From Alopecurus myosuroides (lineage: Eukaryota; Streptophyta; Magnoliopsida; Poales; Poaceae), in NCBI GenBank assembly GCA_028641055.1, contig CM054058.1:83680020-83744019 (forward strand): a DNA stretch of 64,000 nucleotides, in the 5' to 3' direction. The position numbers and the translations under genes were made by a program. This document shows, one piece after another, positions 1 to 10,541 of the stretch. The notes beneath the pieces are model-generated. The model made no database searches and was not told the origin of the DNA. It saw only the letters and a program-made list of their open reading frames with translations. Numbering within the stretch: the stretch's first letter is position 1; each line of letters starts with the position of its first letter.

Positions 1-772
1 ATTATATCACCTCTGATTATGATCCATATGATGTGTTGTGAGTAGTTCGTGTTGTTCTTGAGGACATGGGAGAAGTCAATTTGTTAGTAGTGAAGTAATG
101 TTGATTAATATTAATGTTTGATATTTAAGTTGTGGTGTTATTCTTCTAGTGGTGTCATGTGAACGTCGACTACATGATACTTCACCATTTATGGGCCTAG
201 GGGAATGCATCGTGTATTTGGCTACTAATTGTGGGGTTGCCGGAGTGACAGAAACCTAAACCCCCGTTAGGAAATCTTTACACGAGGGAGCGTAGGATCC
301 CGGAGTTTAAAGTTGTGGTTAGATTTATTTCTTAATTACTTTCTTGTAGTTGCGTATGCTTGCAAGGGGTATAATCACAAGTATGTATTAGTCTTGGATG
401 GGACGGTACATTAGCATAGATTCACCCACACAACACATCAAAACACCACAGTTATTTAGCTGGATGGAACAAAAGCACTTGACAGAAACCTCCCGTGTGT
501 CCTCGAGAATGTTTGTTAATCATTAGTAAACTCGCCGTCTTATCCTTTGCTGAAGAAAGGATTGGGCCACTCGCTGCAATTATTACTACTGCATTTTATT
601 TACTCGCACTTTATTTATCTGCAATATCAAAAACCCCTACAAATCTGTTTTCCAGTATTTACAGTTATTCCTTCATCGAAACTGCTTGTCAACACCTTGC
701 GCTCCTCGTTGGGTTTGACACTCTTATTTATCGAAAGTACTACGATACACCCCCTATAATTGTGGGTCATCA
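1..772 (+). mobile_element. Sabrina-like Gypsy LTR, right-hand part
   Basis: The stretch follows the order of landmarks I know from Triticeae Sabrina LTRs: the 'gtgaacgtcgactacatga' block, the 'attgggccac' block, and the terminal block ending in GTGGGTCATCA at 772. The left end lies outside the window. No internal domain follows 772, so this is either the 3' LTR of an element lying to the left or a solo/truncated LTR. Open frames at 495-860 are not a gene; they merely cross the LTR end. The family name rests on remembered sequence pattern, not on a search. Confidence 0.7.
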
Positions 773-855
773 ATGCCCCAGGCCAATTGTTATTTTTCTA
801 TTTCATAAAAGTTCTACAGGAAATTGTCGTGGTGTTGTCATGGAAAGTGTCCTCG
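773..855. other. Short unassigned spacer
   Basis: This is 83 bp between the Sabrina-like LTR end and the first base I assign to the next LTR. It may be old flanking DNA. I see no motif in it. Confidence 0.4.
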
Positions 856-1438
856 TGTGAGAAATAGTTTGTGAGGCCATGGCTTCTAAGAGAAGTATCG
901 GAAGGGTTCTGGTGGAAATGAGAGACGCAAGTTTACCCAGGTTCGGCTCCTCTATTTAGGGTAAAACATACTCCTGCTTCTTGACTATTGATGATTCGAG
1001 GTTTTCATTAAAAGGAGCGACTCTAGCTTCCGATGCCTCGAGAACTATTTCAATGAACTAGAAATTAACTTTTTGCGTCCCAGGAACTCGCTTGATATAG
1101 CAGACAAGTTCCTGGGGTTACAGGAGAATCCGGGTCATGCTCATCCTCAGAGTTCTAGACCCAGCAATTCAAGCCTTTGTTGGTTCATCCTAGAATCCGG
1201 GTTAGCTCCGGCCGGTTCTTGAACTCTCCGCTGGAGCTACAGCCCTGTTGGGGCCCGACCTTGATGCGAACCTTTCTATTGTCCTAAGTCTGGGCCTCCG
1301 AGTCTTCGAGGTCAAATACCCGGTTCTCCTTGATCACCGGTTCTGGAGGTAAAGTGGCACATCGTCTATGAACCGACTTCTTCAGAGCCATTTTAGGAAT
1401 GAGCAGGATGGGTTACCCCCTTAGTTATTCCCCCAACA
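856..1438 (-). repeat. 3' LTR of element X (left copy)
   Basis: The right boundary is placed at 1438 (...CCCCCAACA), because the following GATCCCCCAAG reads as a polypurine tract on the minus strand. The left boundary, TGTGAGAAATAG at 856, is a best guess. The LTR contains a 'tttacccaggttcgg' block like that of the complete Tat LTRs at 13693 and 26054. It pairs with the truncated copy at 26545-26834. Confidence 0.6.
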
Positions 1439-1491
1439 TGATCCCCCAAGTTAATATGAACGCTAGATCGTGGCTTGATCGTTCATGTTAA
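1439..1491 (-). promoter_or_regulatory. Polypurine tract of element X with adjoining hairpin
   Basis: GATCCCCCAAG at 1440-1450 is CTTGGGGGATC on the element's sense strand, directly before the 3' LTR. It is followed by an interrupted inverted repeat: TTAA 1451-1454 and ATGAACG 1456-1462 pair with CGTTCAT 1480-1486 and TTAA 1488-1491. A single unpaired base sits at the same place on each side. Confidence 0.6.
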
Positions 1492-1887
1492 AATCCTCAA
1501 AGAAAGAACACATAACTTGTATAATATGTGAAATAACTTGGGTCTTGACTTTCACCTTAGCTTGGTGAACCGGAAATTTCCTTCGACGCACTTGGTCTTG
1601 ATCTCATGGAGATTTTGTCTTGATCTTTCTTCGCTCTTCACTTACCCGTTTTAAACCGATTCGGTATATCCAAGCAGTTCTTTTTGCGAGTCTATACCCA
1701 GGATTCGAGGAACCGAATCTTTCCTAGTTTATCCCGTAACTTTATCTACGCGTTCAATGCTGCAAATTCGCTATATTTTATCTCTGTATTTTATTGATCT
1801 GACCTAGGACCAATCTAGAAATGACATAATCTCGGGGGTCCTTTTCGCAATATTACTGCGGTAACTTCTAGGGTTTTCACCCCCGCC

Positions 1888-1895
1888 TATAAATA
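1888..1895 (+). promoter_or_regulatory. TATA box of the element X antisense gene
   Basis: TATAAATA lies about 95-110 bp upstream of the first methionine-rich segment of the antisense gene. The complete Tat element has the same TATAAATA at 15257-15264, at a similar distance from its antisense gene, which supports a conserved internal promoter. Confidence 0.55.
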
Positions 1896-1980
1896 GTGGC
1901 CGAGGGGTAAATCCTAGTCATTCCTACTCAAGCTTCAAGCGCTACCGCCGCTGGAGCTTCACAACCGTTCCGAGGGAGAG

Positions 1981-4900
1981 AATGAAGGAGAAGACCATGG
2001 CCAGCAAAAGCATTAGAACCGGCAAAAAGAGGAAAGCTAGAGATCATGCCGGTTCCCTCTGCCAGGATCAAGAAGGAAATCATCGTGGCCCGGTGCAAGT
2101 CTGAGATCACTCACGCGTGGCTCCAGGTGATGCAAGATTCTGGTTTACTGTCAGATAACATCTCTTCGCGTGCGCCGAGAAACGAGACCCGTCCCACTCC
2201 TCGCTAGATTAGGTAATTGTCTTTGACGCCCATGTTATCCAGGGTTTCCCTCCTTCCGGGTCTCGTATTTTTCGTAGTGTCCTATCACATTATGGGTTAC
2301 ACCCTCAGGATATACCTCCAAATTTTGTCCTCAACGTTAGCAGCTTCGTTAAACTCTAGAAAGATTACGTTCAGATCGAACCTAGCCAGGACTTGTTTCT
2401 AGAGTATTTCTATTGCAATAAACACCCGAAAATCGCTGGGGGTGCCCTGATCTGTTGTGAGGGCATTTCTTTTCAAAGGCGCAAGGATATAGTTCATTCG
2501 GCTATCAATTTGGCTAGCCACCCCAAATTGTGGCAGAAATCTTTTTCTATTGCAAAGACACTTCCCCAACTGTCAAGCCTCCTTTGCCGGGTTACCGCGC
2601 TGAGTGTTTAGTTTACGATGATAAGATGAAATCTTACATTGAGTCGGCCGCCCCTTCCAAACTCATTCCACTCCTTAAACGTGTAAAGTCCCTGATTGTC
2701 CGTGGCTTGACCGATTTTAGATCTGACTTAGACGTGGGTGACTTGGCATACCAACCCCTCAATATTAGGAACCGACTTTTCCACTAATATACTGGTTGTT
2801 CCACTGATCTAATGAGATATTCCATCAACATTCCTTCCAAAACTGAACTGACAAAAATGTTCAAGAACTTGGTGGGTGTGAAGAGGGAGAGACTCCATGA
2901 TGTTGGTATCGCATCTTTCTCCATGTTGAACCCGACACCTCTAGTAAGTTACTTCTTTATTTTCTGATGAACTGTTTTATTTGTGAACTAAAATATCATT
3001 GTATCTAACCCAGCATTTTTCCGGTTTATAGCTCTCCGTTCCGTTATTGATTACCACTAAGGAACCACCTAAGTCCCTAGAGGATAATGAGGACTAGGAG
3101 TAGGGCGACATAAAGGAAGAGGTTTCTGAACTTGATTCCCTTGGTCGCATGCATAACCGATTTGCTGACGCAAGTTCTTCGCAGGATGAGTAGGAAAAAC
3201 TCGGCTTTGACCTAGACCAAGGAGGGTCATCCTAGGACGCACATGTTCAGAAAATGCCAGATCTCAACCCCACCACCCAAGTTACTGGTTCAAACTCAGA
3301 CCTTGAGAAGGAAACACCAGCAACAAAGAAAAGGACCCAGTAGGCAGTTGCAAAGGTGCCTCAATCTAGACTCTAAAAATCACCTTTGAATCCATCCTCA
3401 TCTCTAAATAACATGCAGGATGATGAGGAGTCTCGCAATAAGAGGAGGACCCGGAGCTCCAGCTGAAGTGATTTCGATGCAGGTTTGCCTTATTTACCTT
3501 CTCCACGCCGGGTTATGAGGCATCCGCATTCTCTTACAGCCTCTCGTCCTTTAGCGGGGAGGATCCGGCCTAAACTAGGCCACTCCGATCACACGGATTA
3601 GCTAAATTACGGATACTCTCACTCTAGTGTTGAGAGTGACTTATCCATCAAATCTAGGTAATCCGTATTTTATTTTGTCAATTTGATCATGAACATGTAT
3701 TTCCCACTGTTTGCTATAAAAACTTGTATTTCTCCTTTTGCAGGGCTCAAGCTTTGACCAAGGCCATGCAAATTTCAGTTGCTGATCCAACCAACAACCT
3801 ATAGAGGGAGACCATAGACGAAGGAGTGGACGAACCATCAGCGTCTGTGACGGTTTAGAAAGATACTAATGACTCTACGGCTGATGCGCAAATGAATGTG
3901 GCCCAGACTATTTTTTAGCTGGTTCGTCTTTCTTCTGATCAAGACCCGAAGTTTAGATTACTGGTTCTCTCTTTGTGGAACAAACCAGTACCTCCAAGGT
4001 TCTGTCGAAGATTCATGAGGATGTAAAGCCGACTTGTGGCTCCAAGACTTCAACTCCTGACATCGGCTCCCTTGAGGACCAAAATTTTGATTCTCTGATC
4101 CAGGAGTTTTCTCACAACCGGCTTCGTGAAGATGGCATTATAGCCATGCTAAAGAAGAATTATGAGGTAAACTTGCAACAAACTATGTGCATAGTCTGTA
4201 GCCCCCAATCTCTTAGTTTATATTTTAAAATAAACGTGTAGATTCCTTCTTCTGATGATGAACTGAAACTGTAGCCCTCAAGTGCAGATTTCTAAGTTTA
4301 CTATAAACCGGAAGTTACTTATTGTACTTACTTAACCTGGATAAAAAACTTCAGCTTGTGTAGCCCCCAAGAGTTGAGTTCCATGCCTGAAGTCAATCGG
4401 AACTTGATTTATTTTTCTATGCTAGCTAATGAACTGAAATGGTGTAGCCCCCAAGTGTCCGGTTATCTTTGCATGCGGTAACCTGGGACTTTCACATATT
4501 TAAAACCGGTTTGAACCTGTAAATTTGTAAATTCCAGAAGTTAGTATATTGTTGTTTATCCTTGTAAGTTATGGAAGGCGTTTCTCAGAAGGAGATCGTG
4601 AACTTGAAGAATCTTTTGGCCTAGAAAGCCATTAAAAACTGAGGAAGCAAGGAAACTCCAGGCAGAAGTGGATGAAACTATTGTATTGGCAACTAAGAAT
4701 CTATCCACCATGCAGTATGACATTGAAACCAGAGAGAAACTGCTCATTGCTAGGGAAGAGGATGTCGAGAAAAAACTGGATGAAGTTGAGACCAGTTTTG
4801 AGAACTTGAAGAAACTGCTGGGTGAAATTACTAGCAGTGTTGTTGGTAAGGTGGTTTTCCTTCAGTTCATACTTACATTAGCCTTTTGTTCCTTGCTTTC

Positions 4901-5696
4901 ATAAACCGAATTTCTCACCTATTTCTTCTGTTATTTTGTAGGGAGAAAACACTCGAACAATCTGCAGCTTCCAAATCTGAAAATGAAAGCAATTTTCACC
5001 CTGATCCCGCAACTATATGTTGGTAGGGGTGAATGCATCAAGGCTGTGAGAAACTTGGACAATGTCGAGGTTACCAGCGTGCCCTAGTGGATCGATGAGG
5101 TCAAACTATCACCCTATCATTGAGGATCTGTCAAAGTTATGACCATAGCCAAACGTATCATCCGGAACTGAATCCATATCTACTTGTTGGTGGATCCCCT
5201 CAGTTCAGAGTTAATAGTACCAAGTACAAGAGGAAGGAATTCGCCAAAACTGAGAAAGAATGCCGGTTCCTAGCTGCACCATTGCAGAGAAACTAAAGCT
5301 GAAGGAACTCTTTGCATGTTTCTTCCCCTCGGGGGAGCATAAAATGGCTTTCATCCCCCAAATTATTGTTGTGATTCGTCAAGTACTGAAGAAAAGCCGA
5401 CTCTATGGAAAATATATAGTTTCTTCTTTTGGGCCTCCCTAGACTGTGACTCTGGAAGTTTCTGCTCCCCCACGACCTATGTACAAGCCAGATGATATTT
5501 AATATGTTTTGTCTCAGATGGAGTGGAAGTATGTCTCTGAATCTGTTGTGGCAGGACCGACTGGGGGTTCAGGACTTGGTGATTCTGCCAAAGATGATGA
5601 TACTGCCAAGACCCAGGAACTACAAGACCTGGCTACTAGAAATGCCGGTTTAGACACTTCAGGCCCTACACAGAAGAAGGGCAAGTCTATGGTGTA
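1981..5696 (+). pseudogene. Antisense gene of element X (putative gypsy-type transposon family), decayed
   Basis: The gene is read on the strand opposite pol. The first exon begins near 1981-1997 (M-A-S-K-S-I-R-T-G-K-K). A region at about 2228-2400 reads GFPLPSGSRIF...HYGLHPQDIPPNFV, the pattern of the plant 'putative gypsy type transposon' domain (PF04195-like). Further coding pieces follow at 2393-2940. Later exons are charged and coiled-coil-like: 4558-4850 reads QYDIETREKLLIAREEDVEK. The last part, about 5260-5696, ends K-S-M-V-stop. Several in-frame stops and frameshifts break it, so it cannot make a full protein. GT..AG-like borders separate the exons, and the intron near 4190-4550 carries the PPT-hairpin array. 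The protein's function is unknown. Confidence 0.65.
4198..4492. repeat. Four PPT-like/hairpin modules in an intron of the element X antisense gene
   Basis: GTAGCCCCCAA or a close variant starts at 4198, 4271, 4360 and 4443, spaced 73-89 bp, and two copies share a preceding 'atgaactgaaa'. Each is followed by a foldback. Copy 1 (4207-4244) pairs AATC/GATT outside and GTTTAT/ATAAAC inside. Copy 2 has GTTTA-CTA-TAAAC at 4296-4308 within AAGT/ACTT. Copy 3 has AGTTCC/GGAACT (4377-4404). Copy 4 (4453-4491) has AAGT/ACTT outside and GGTTA/TAACC inside. The tract matches the AAG form of element X's own PPT rather than the GAG form of the younger Tat element. Confidence 0.7.
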
Positions 5697-5794
5697 AACA
5701 CAAAAACTTTCAGTTTGATAATAAATTCGTCCCTATAGCTCATAATAGACTAGATAGACTGTTTTATTTCTAGTCCTATTAATTTTGATAGTGC
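5697..5794 (+). other. Presumed 3' UTR of the element X antisense gene
   Basis: AT-rich sequence after the TAA at 5694-5696. No coding pattern is visible. Confidence 0.35.
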
Positions 5795-6275
5795 GGATGT
5801 GCACTTTGTGATACATTTGGCTTATTTAATAAACTGGAATTTTTGTGAGTTCTGCAAAAATATCAGATTTGCCTGTTTTATGAAAAAAAAAACGGATTTG
5901 CAAAAAAATTCCCTCTTGGTGTGTATACCCCTTTCTATTTATCTTTGTAAACTAGCACAGCCGGTTTATCACGTGACTTGTTTTAGTGTGTTTAACTCTG
6001 AAAAAGTTCAGTGCTAGAATAAATCTGTTTTTTAGGATGTGCACTTTGTGATAGATTTGGCTTATGTAATAAACTGGAAGTTTTGAGAGTTCTGCAAAAA
6101 AAATTCAGATTTGCCTGTTTTATGAAATTTTGCCGGATTTGCAAAAAAAATCCCTCTTGGTGTTTATAGCCCTTTGAATTTATCTTTGCAAATTAGCACA
6201 GTCGGTTTATCGCGTGACGTGTTCTAGTGTGTTTAACTCTGAAAAAGTTCAGTGCTAGAATAACTCTGTATTTTA
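5795..6275. repeat. 240-bp tandem duplication
   Basis: Unit 1 (5795-6034) and unit 2 (6035-6275) both open with GGATGTGCACTTTGTGATA and close with 'agttcagtgctagaataa'. A third partial start (GGATG) follows at 6276. The two units differ by scattered substitutions and small A-run indels. They lie between the antisense gene and the integrase end, the position where Tat elements are known to carry hypervariable tandem repeats. Confidence 0.85.
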
Positions 6276-6654
6276 GGATGATAAACTGGTTAACTCTTCA
6301 GGTCACACATCTAGGTAACAAAAATTGCGTGTAACCACTGACTGGCAGAAAAGTTTAACTGAGACATAAATTTTGGCGTATGTGTGGTTCGAGGGATATG
6401 AACTGAGCTCTAGCATCAACCACCAAGTAACCATATGAACAATGATAGAAATAAATACCCTTCAAAATTGTGATAAGTTGGTGAAATGAGAGTGACCTGA
6501 ATTTCAAGGCCTGTCAGCTTTATTGCATTGATCATAATAGTAACATAGTGATTACAATGATCCTATGTGTAGTATGGTCATAACTGAGCTATATTCCATG
6601 GTCGTGGAGTTTCTTCGTTAGATGTTCATGATATGTCAGTATCACGCATATCAA
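6276..6654. other. Non-coding remnant between tandem repeat and integrase end of element X
   Basis: AT-rich, no recognisable motif. Probably the spacer where the convergent antisense and pol transcripts end. Confidence 0.3.
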
Positions 6655-7650
6655 TGAGGTAATATGACCCATTGTGCAGGTTCTTACTAACCGCAAACGG
6701 TCCTTTCCATGGTGGGCTCAATTTATGCATCCCATCTTTTTTTTGAATCAAACAAAGAACTAAGTCTCCCTCCTAGAAATTACGAGTTCCGACTCTACGA
6801 CTATGATAACGACGCAGGTCTTGCTGATATATGGATGGCCTAGACGCTACGAGTTCACGTGCTTCTTCCAAAGCATCCAGCGAGTTCTGGCGAGCTATCT
6901 CATTTTAAGTTTCCACATATGCAACAACTCTTGGTGAGTCGTGGAAAATATCACTTAGCAATACGGCCTCTTCACCATAAACTAGAAAAACACGGTGTAT
7001 AACCTGTTGGTCTATTGGGGGCAGTATGTATGCTACCTAATATATCAAACAACTCTTCTACCCAGCAACCTGCAGTTCATTCAAGGAGAATCTAGAATTT
7101 GTGTTTAATACTTCTCAGTAATTCATGTTTACTCTGTTCTGCTTGTCCATTGGATTAAGGGTGTGCAACTGAAGCAAGGTCAAGCATGATATGATTCAGT
7201 TCACAAAATTTCTACATTGCTCCTTCAGACAAGTTTGTTCCATTATCTATGATTATACTATGTGGGTATCCTAACCTGAAAAATCATTTTTGTTAATAAC
7301 TTGACTGTTGTAGCCGCGTCACACTTGCTAACATGTTCTACTTCAACCCACTTTGTGAACTTCTCAAATGCGACTAAAAGGACATATTATCGGAATCATA
7401 CGTAGATCCTGAGCTAGCATATGTTCTTATCTTGCATACTTTTGGCAACCCTCACAAGTTCATACAATCTGTTCTGCATTTGACATTGTTGTAAGACGGA
7501 AAATTCATGTCTGAATGCCTTATCAACCAATGACCTAGAACTCGCGTGGTGTGCGCAATATCCTGAGTGGATCTCGTTTAAGATCTGACACCCTTGTTCC
7601 AAAGAGACACACCTTTGAAAAAATCCAGTTTTGCTTCTTTTGTACAATTC
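6655..7650 (-). pseudogene. Integrase remnant of element X
   Basis: On the minus strand this aligns in order with the integrase of the complete Tat element (19670-20545). The C-terminal 'PWKGPF' region lies near 6700, the catalytic core near 7000-7350, and the zinc-binding N-terminus at 7414-7647, which reads GYCAHHASSRSLVDKAFRHE. Stops and frameshifts fragment it into pieces under 80 codons. The order shows pol running right to left, in agreement with the LTR/PPT orientation of element X. Confidence 0.75.
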
Positions 7651-8551
7651 ACCATTAATGATTGTGTATGCTTTTGACCGTCTTATAACCTATTGGGCGA
7701 TGAAATCCTCTTGTGGGAGCTCACCTCTTGTGAGACAAGCCAGATACGGTTATGTCCATTATGGTGTTGCATGAAGAGCCGCTACCATTTTCGATTCAGG
7801 ATCCATTTCGCAAGTGTGGAAGTATTTGACAGGTACTTTGACTGAAGGATTGTGAATCTCATCCAAGAAGACATTGGGTGGAACCTGTTTTTTCTGAGAA
7901 TCCAGGCGAGATAGTGCATCAGCTGCTTCATTAAGTCGTGGATCAATATGTTCAACTTGATAACCCTAAAAATTTCCTACTAGCTGTGTAAGTTCTTGCC
8001 TATGAGCTTTCATGACTGGGTCTTAAGAATCCTAGGTTCCTGTAACTTGCTGACAAACTAGATCTGAACCTTCTAGGCATCAGATTCTGGTTATACTCAT
8101 TTCCTTTGCAACTCTAAGCCCATAGAGTAAGCCTCATACACTCTTGCATTATTAGTGCAATTGAATGAGATCTGTAAAACATATCGAAATTTATCAACTC
8201 GTGGAGACGTCAAGACCACGCTGGCCCCTAACCTTCCAATTGCTGTGACCCATTGAAATGCATGGTCCAACACTTGGTGTAAGGTTTCTCAGGTGGAACT
8301 TGTAAATGTGTCCAGTCATTGATAAACTCGATTAGTACCTGAGACTTTATTGCATGTCTCGGTTAAAATTTGATGTGGTATGATGCCATCGAAATAGACC
8401 ACTTAGCACCTCGACCGACCACCTCTCTGTTTTGTATAATGTCTGACAAAGGTGCAGAACTCACAACCGTTATGGGGTGTTCCTGAAAATAGTGTTCCAA
8501 TTTAAGACTTGCCATGAACACGCCGAAAACCAGCTTCTGCCAATGTGGGTA
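7651..8551 (-). pseudogene. RNase H and RT-connection remnant of element X (first part)
   Basis: The minus strand at 8363-8551 reads KLVFGVFMASLKLEHYFQEH and then PLSDIIQNR, the connection segment between RT and RNase H in Tat elements. Equivalent sequence in the intact element lies near 21640-21760. RNase H-like pieces lie downstream at about 7850-8350. The reading is interrupted at 8551 by the LTR element at 8552-13342 and resumes at 13348. Confidence 0.75.
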
Positions 8552-8847
8552 TGTTGAGGATGTGACCTCAACAATCCCCATGGTTAGGGACCCGGGGTTT
8601 TGTAAAGGAAGAAGGCGTTGGTGGACTACTAGAGTTGACAGGACTCGAAGGCAAGATTTACCCAGGTTCAGGGCTCTTCGAAGAACATAACGCCCCTATT
8701 CATGCATGTCTGATTGTTATTCCCGAGAGATAAACAGATTATACGGATTGGCGACGCATATTGTATCTAGAGTTTCTGTGTAGTTGTGGCATGTCTATCC
8801 TCATCTCTAGTTGTGATTGTTCTCCCTTTTCTCCCCTCCCTCCTGAC

Positions 8848-8855
8848 TTTATATA
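8848..8855 (-). promoter_or_regulatory. TATA box in the 3' LTR
   Basis: The plus strand reads TTTATATA, so the element's strand reads TATATAAA. The same motif lies at the corresponding place in the other LTR. Confidence 0.6.
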
Positions 8856-8994
8856 TGCATCCAAGCAGGGTTTACATGAGTCCTAGTAGACTACGAATTC
8901 GATTCCTTGTCTTGTGCTCCAAGGGATTGGCAGTTTGACTTTCCATACTCCGGGAAAGTAATAGTTCTTATCTGATGCACCTGGGTAAATCATT

Positions 8995-9330
8995 GGGTCC
9001 CAAGGACCCGACAGTTGGATGGCACCCGACAGGTGACTCTGGTGACTCTCGAAAGTTGACTCGAGTGACTTCCGACAGGTGACTGGAGTGACTCCCGACA
9101 TGTGGCTCGTATGGCCCTCGGCAGGTGAATCTCGGCAGTTTACTCAAGTGACTTCCGACACGTGATTCGGGTGACACCCGACAGGTGACTCGGGTGGGAC
9201 CCGACTGGTGACTCAAGTGACACCCGACAGGTGACTCGAGTGGTGACTCGGGTGGCTCCCGGCAGATGACTCAGGTGAGACCCGACTGATGACTTGGCTG
9301 ACACCCGAATGATGACTCATGTGGCACCTC
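8995..9330. repeat. TGACTC minisatellite in the 3' LTR
   Basis: Tandem, imperfect 22-24 bp units built on GTGACTC(A/G)(A/G)GTGAC and CCCGACAG. TGACTC(A) is the core recognised by plant GCN4/Opaque2-type bZIP factors, so the array could act as clustered enhancer sites. That role is inference. Confidence 0.8.
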
Positions 9331-9420
9331 TGATAGAGTTACACTCCTTCCAAAGGACCTGCAGACCAGGCCGCACCCTTTAAGCCAATAGTGGGGGGTC
9401 TCTCGGATACCCGCACAACA

Positions 9421-9460
9421 GTAGCCCCCGAGTGCCTAATGGAGTCGAGGACTATATCAA
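9421..9460 (-). promoter_or_regulatory. Polypurine tract of the non-autonomous element
   Basis: GTAGCCCCCGAG at 9421-9432 is CTCGGGGGCTAC on the sense strand, directly abutting the 3' LTR. It is identical to the tract at 14184-14195 of the complete Tat element. A GAGTC/GACTC inverted repeat follows within about 35 bp. Confidence 0.75.
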
Positions 9461-9992
9461 GGGACTCAAACTCTGGGAATGAATTAACTCGGGTACATTT
9501 TCGTGCTCAATTTCGGAAGGATATGACTCAATAGGCTCGATCTTCTCGACTGATCAAGGTCAATTAATCCCACTTGGGATAAAACACCATTGTCCTACTA
9601 AGTCTTAGAGTCCTTAGACTCGAAAGCGGAAAAACCTGGGGTAACTCGACTCGCGCTGCTGAAGTCTTACCGAGTCAATTTTCTAGTTGTCCGATATTTT
9701 ACCTAACGCGTCCCTCTGGATATTCATCACACCTGTTGGCATGGAAAGGTACTGGGTAGCGCAGCGGAGGTGCAAATCCCGGGCCATTGGGACTGATCCT
9801 TGGGTCTTACCTTCGTGCAATGAGCATGACATCTAGAGTTCTAACGCATCTGTGTGATCTGGGGAACATAGTTTTTTGGCACATCTCATTTGAGTCTTTC
9901 TTTTAAGTGACAGAGGAGAAGATCTCAACTCTCGTACTTTCTCGAAAACTTTGTACATCATGAAAGGGCTTAGTGGGGTTCGAATGATTTTT
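9461..9992. other. Subterminal non-coding region shared with the autonomous Tat element
   Basis: No gene. Short blocks align in order with 14230-14700 of the Tat element: 'gatatg.ctca', 'tcaattaat', 'gtcttaccgagtc', 'tgggtcttaccttc'. This is the main evidence besides PBS/PPT that the two elements are related. Confidence 0.6.
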
Positions 9993-10490
9993 TCTGCTCA
10001 CTCGAATTATTTTTCTGATCACTCAAATAATTTTTCTGTTGACTTGAATGACTTTTCTGATCACATGGATACCTTTTCTGATTACACGAATGATTTTTCT
10101 GACCGTGCGAATACCTTTTCTGATTACTCGAATGATTTTTCTGATCACTCGAATACCTTTTCTGATCACTTGAATGATTTTTCTGATCACTCGAATACCT
10201 TTTCTGATCACTCGAATGATTTTTCTGATCACCCGAAACATTTTCTGATCACTCGGATGATTTTTCAGATCACCCGAGTACCTTTTCTGATCACTCGAAT
10301 GATTTTTCAGATCACCTGAATACCTTTTCTGATCACTCGAATACCTTTTCTGATCACTCGAATGATTTTTCTAATCACTCGGATACCTTTTCTGATCTCT
10401 CGAATGATTTTTCTGATCACTCAAATAACTTTTCTGATTACTCGAATGATTTTTTTGATCACTCGAATACATTTTATGATCACTCGAATT
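9993..10490. repeat. 21-bp minisatellite, about 23 units
   Basis: Units alternate between GATCACTCGAATGATTTTTCT and a sister ending 'ataccttttct', giving a 42-bp higher-order period in the middle. Because 21 is a multiple of three, one plus-strand frame reads as repeated S-D-H-S-N-(D/T)-F up to a slip near 10232. There is no other sign that it is translated. Confidence 0.92.
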
Positions 10491-10541
10491 GCATTGACTC
10501 TGTTTTTCTTCATGTCAGGTGACGACCAGCGCTCCCAGTAG

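Larger units (their letters stand above)
8552..9420 (-). repeat. 3' LTR of the non-autonomous Tat-type element
   Basis: Matches 12472-13342 end to end. TATATAAA on the minus strand (8848-8855) marks the promoter. The right portion, about 8995-9330, is an irregular array of 22-24 bp units of the type GTGACTCGAGTGACNCCCGA, which differs in copy number from the other LTR. Confidence 0.92.

Noticed and set aside
495..860. 121-codon open frame near the left edge
   Set aside because: It lies across the end of a Sabrina-like LTR and has no protein pattern.
9951..10319. Repetitive S-D-H-S-N-D-F protein of 122 residues
   Set aside because: It is the translation of a 21-bp minisatellite. The frame slips inside the array and no promoter or flanking coding sequence supports it.
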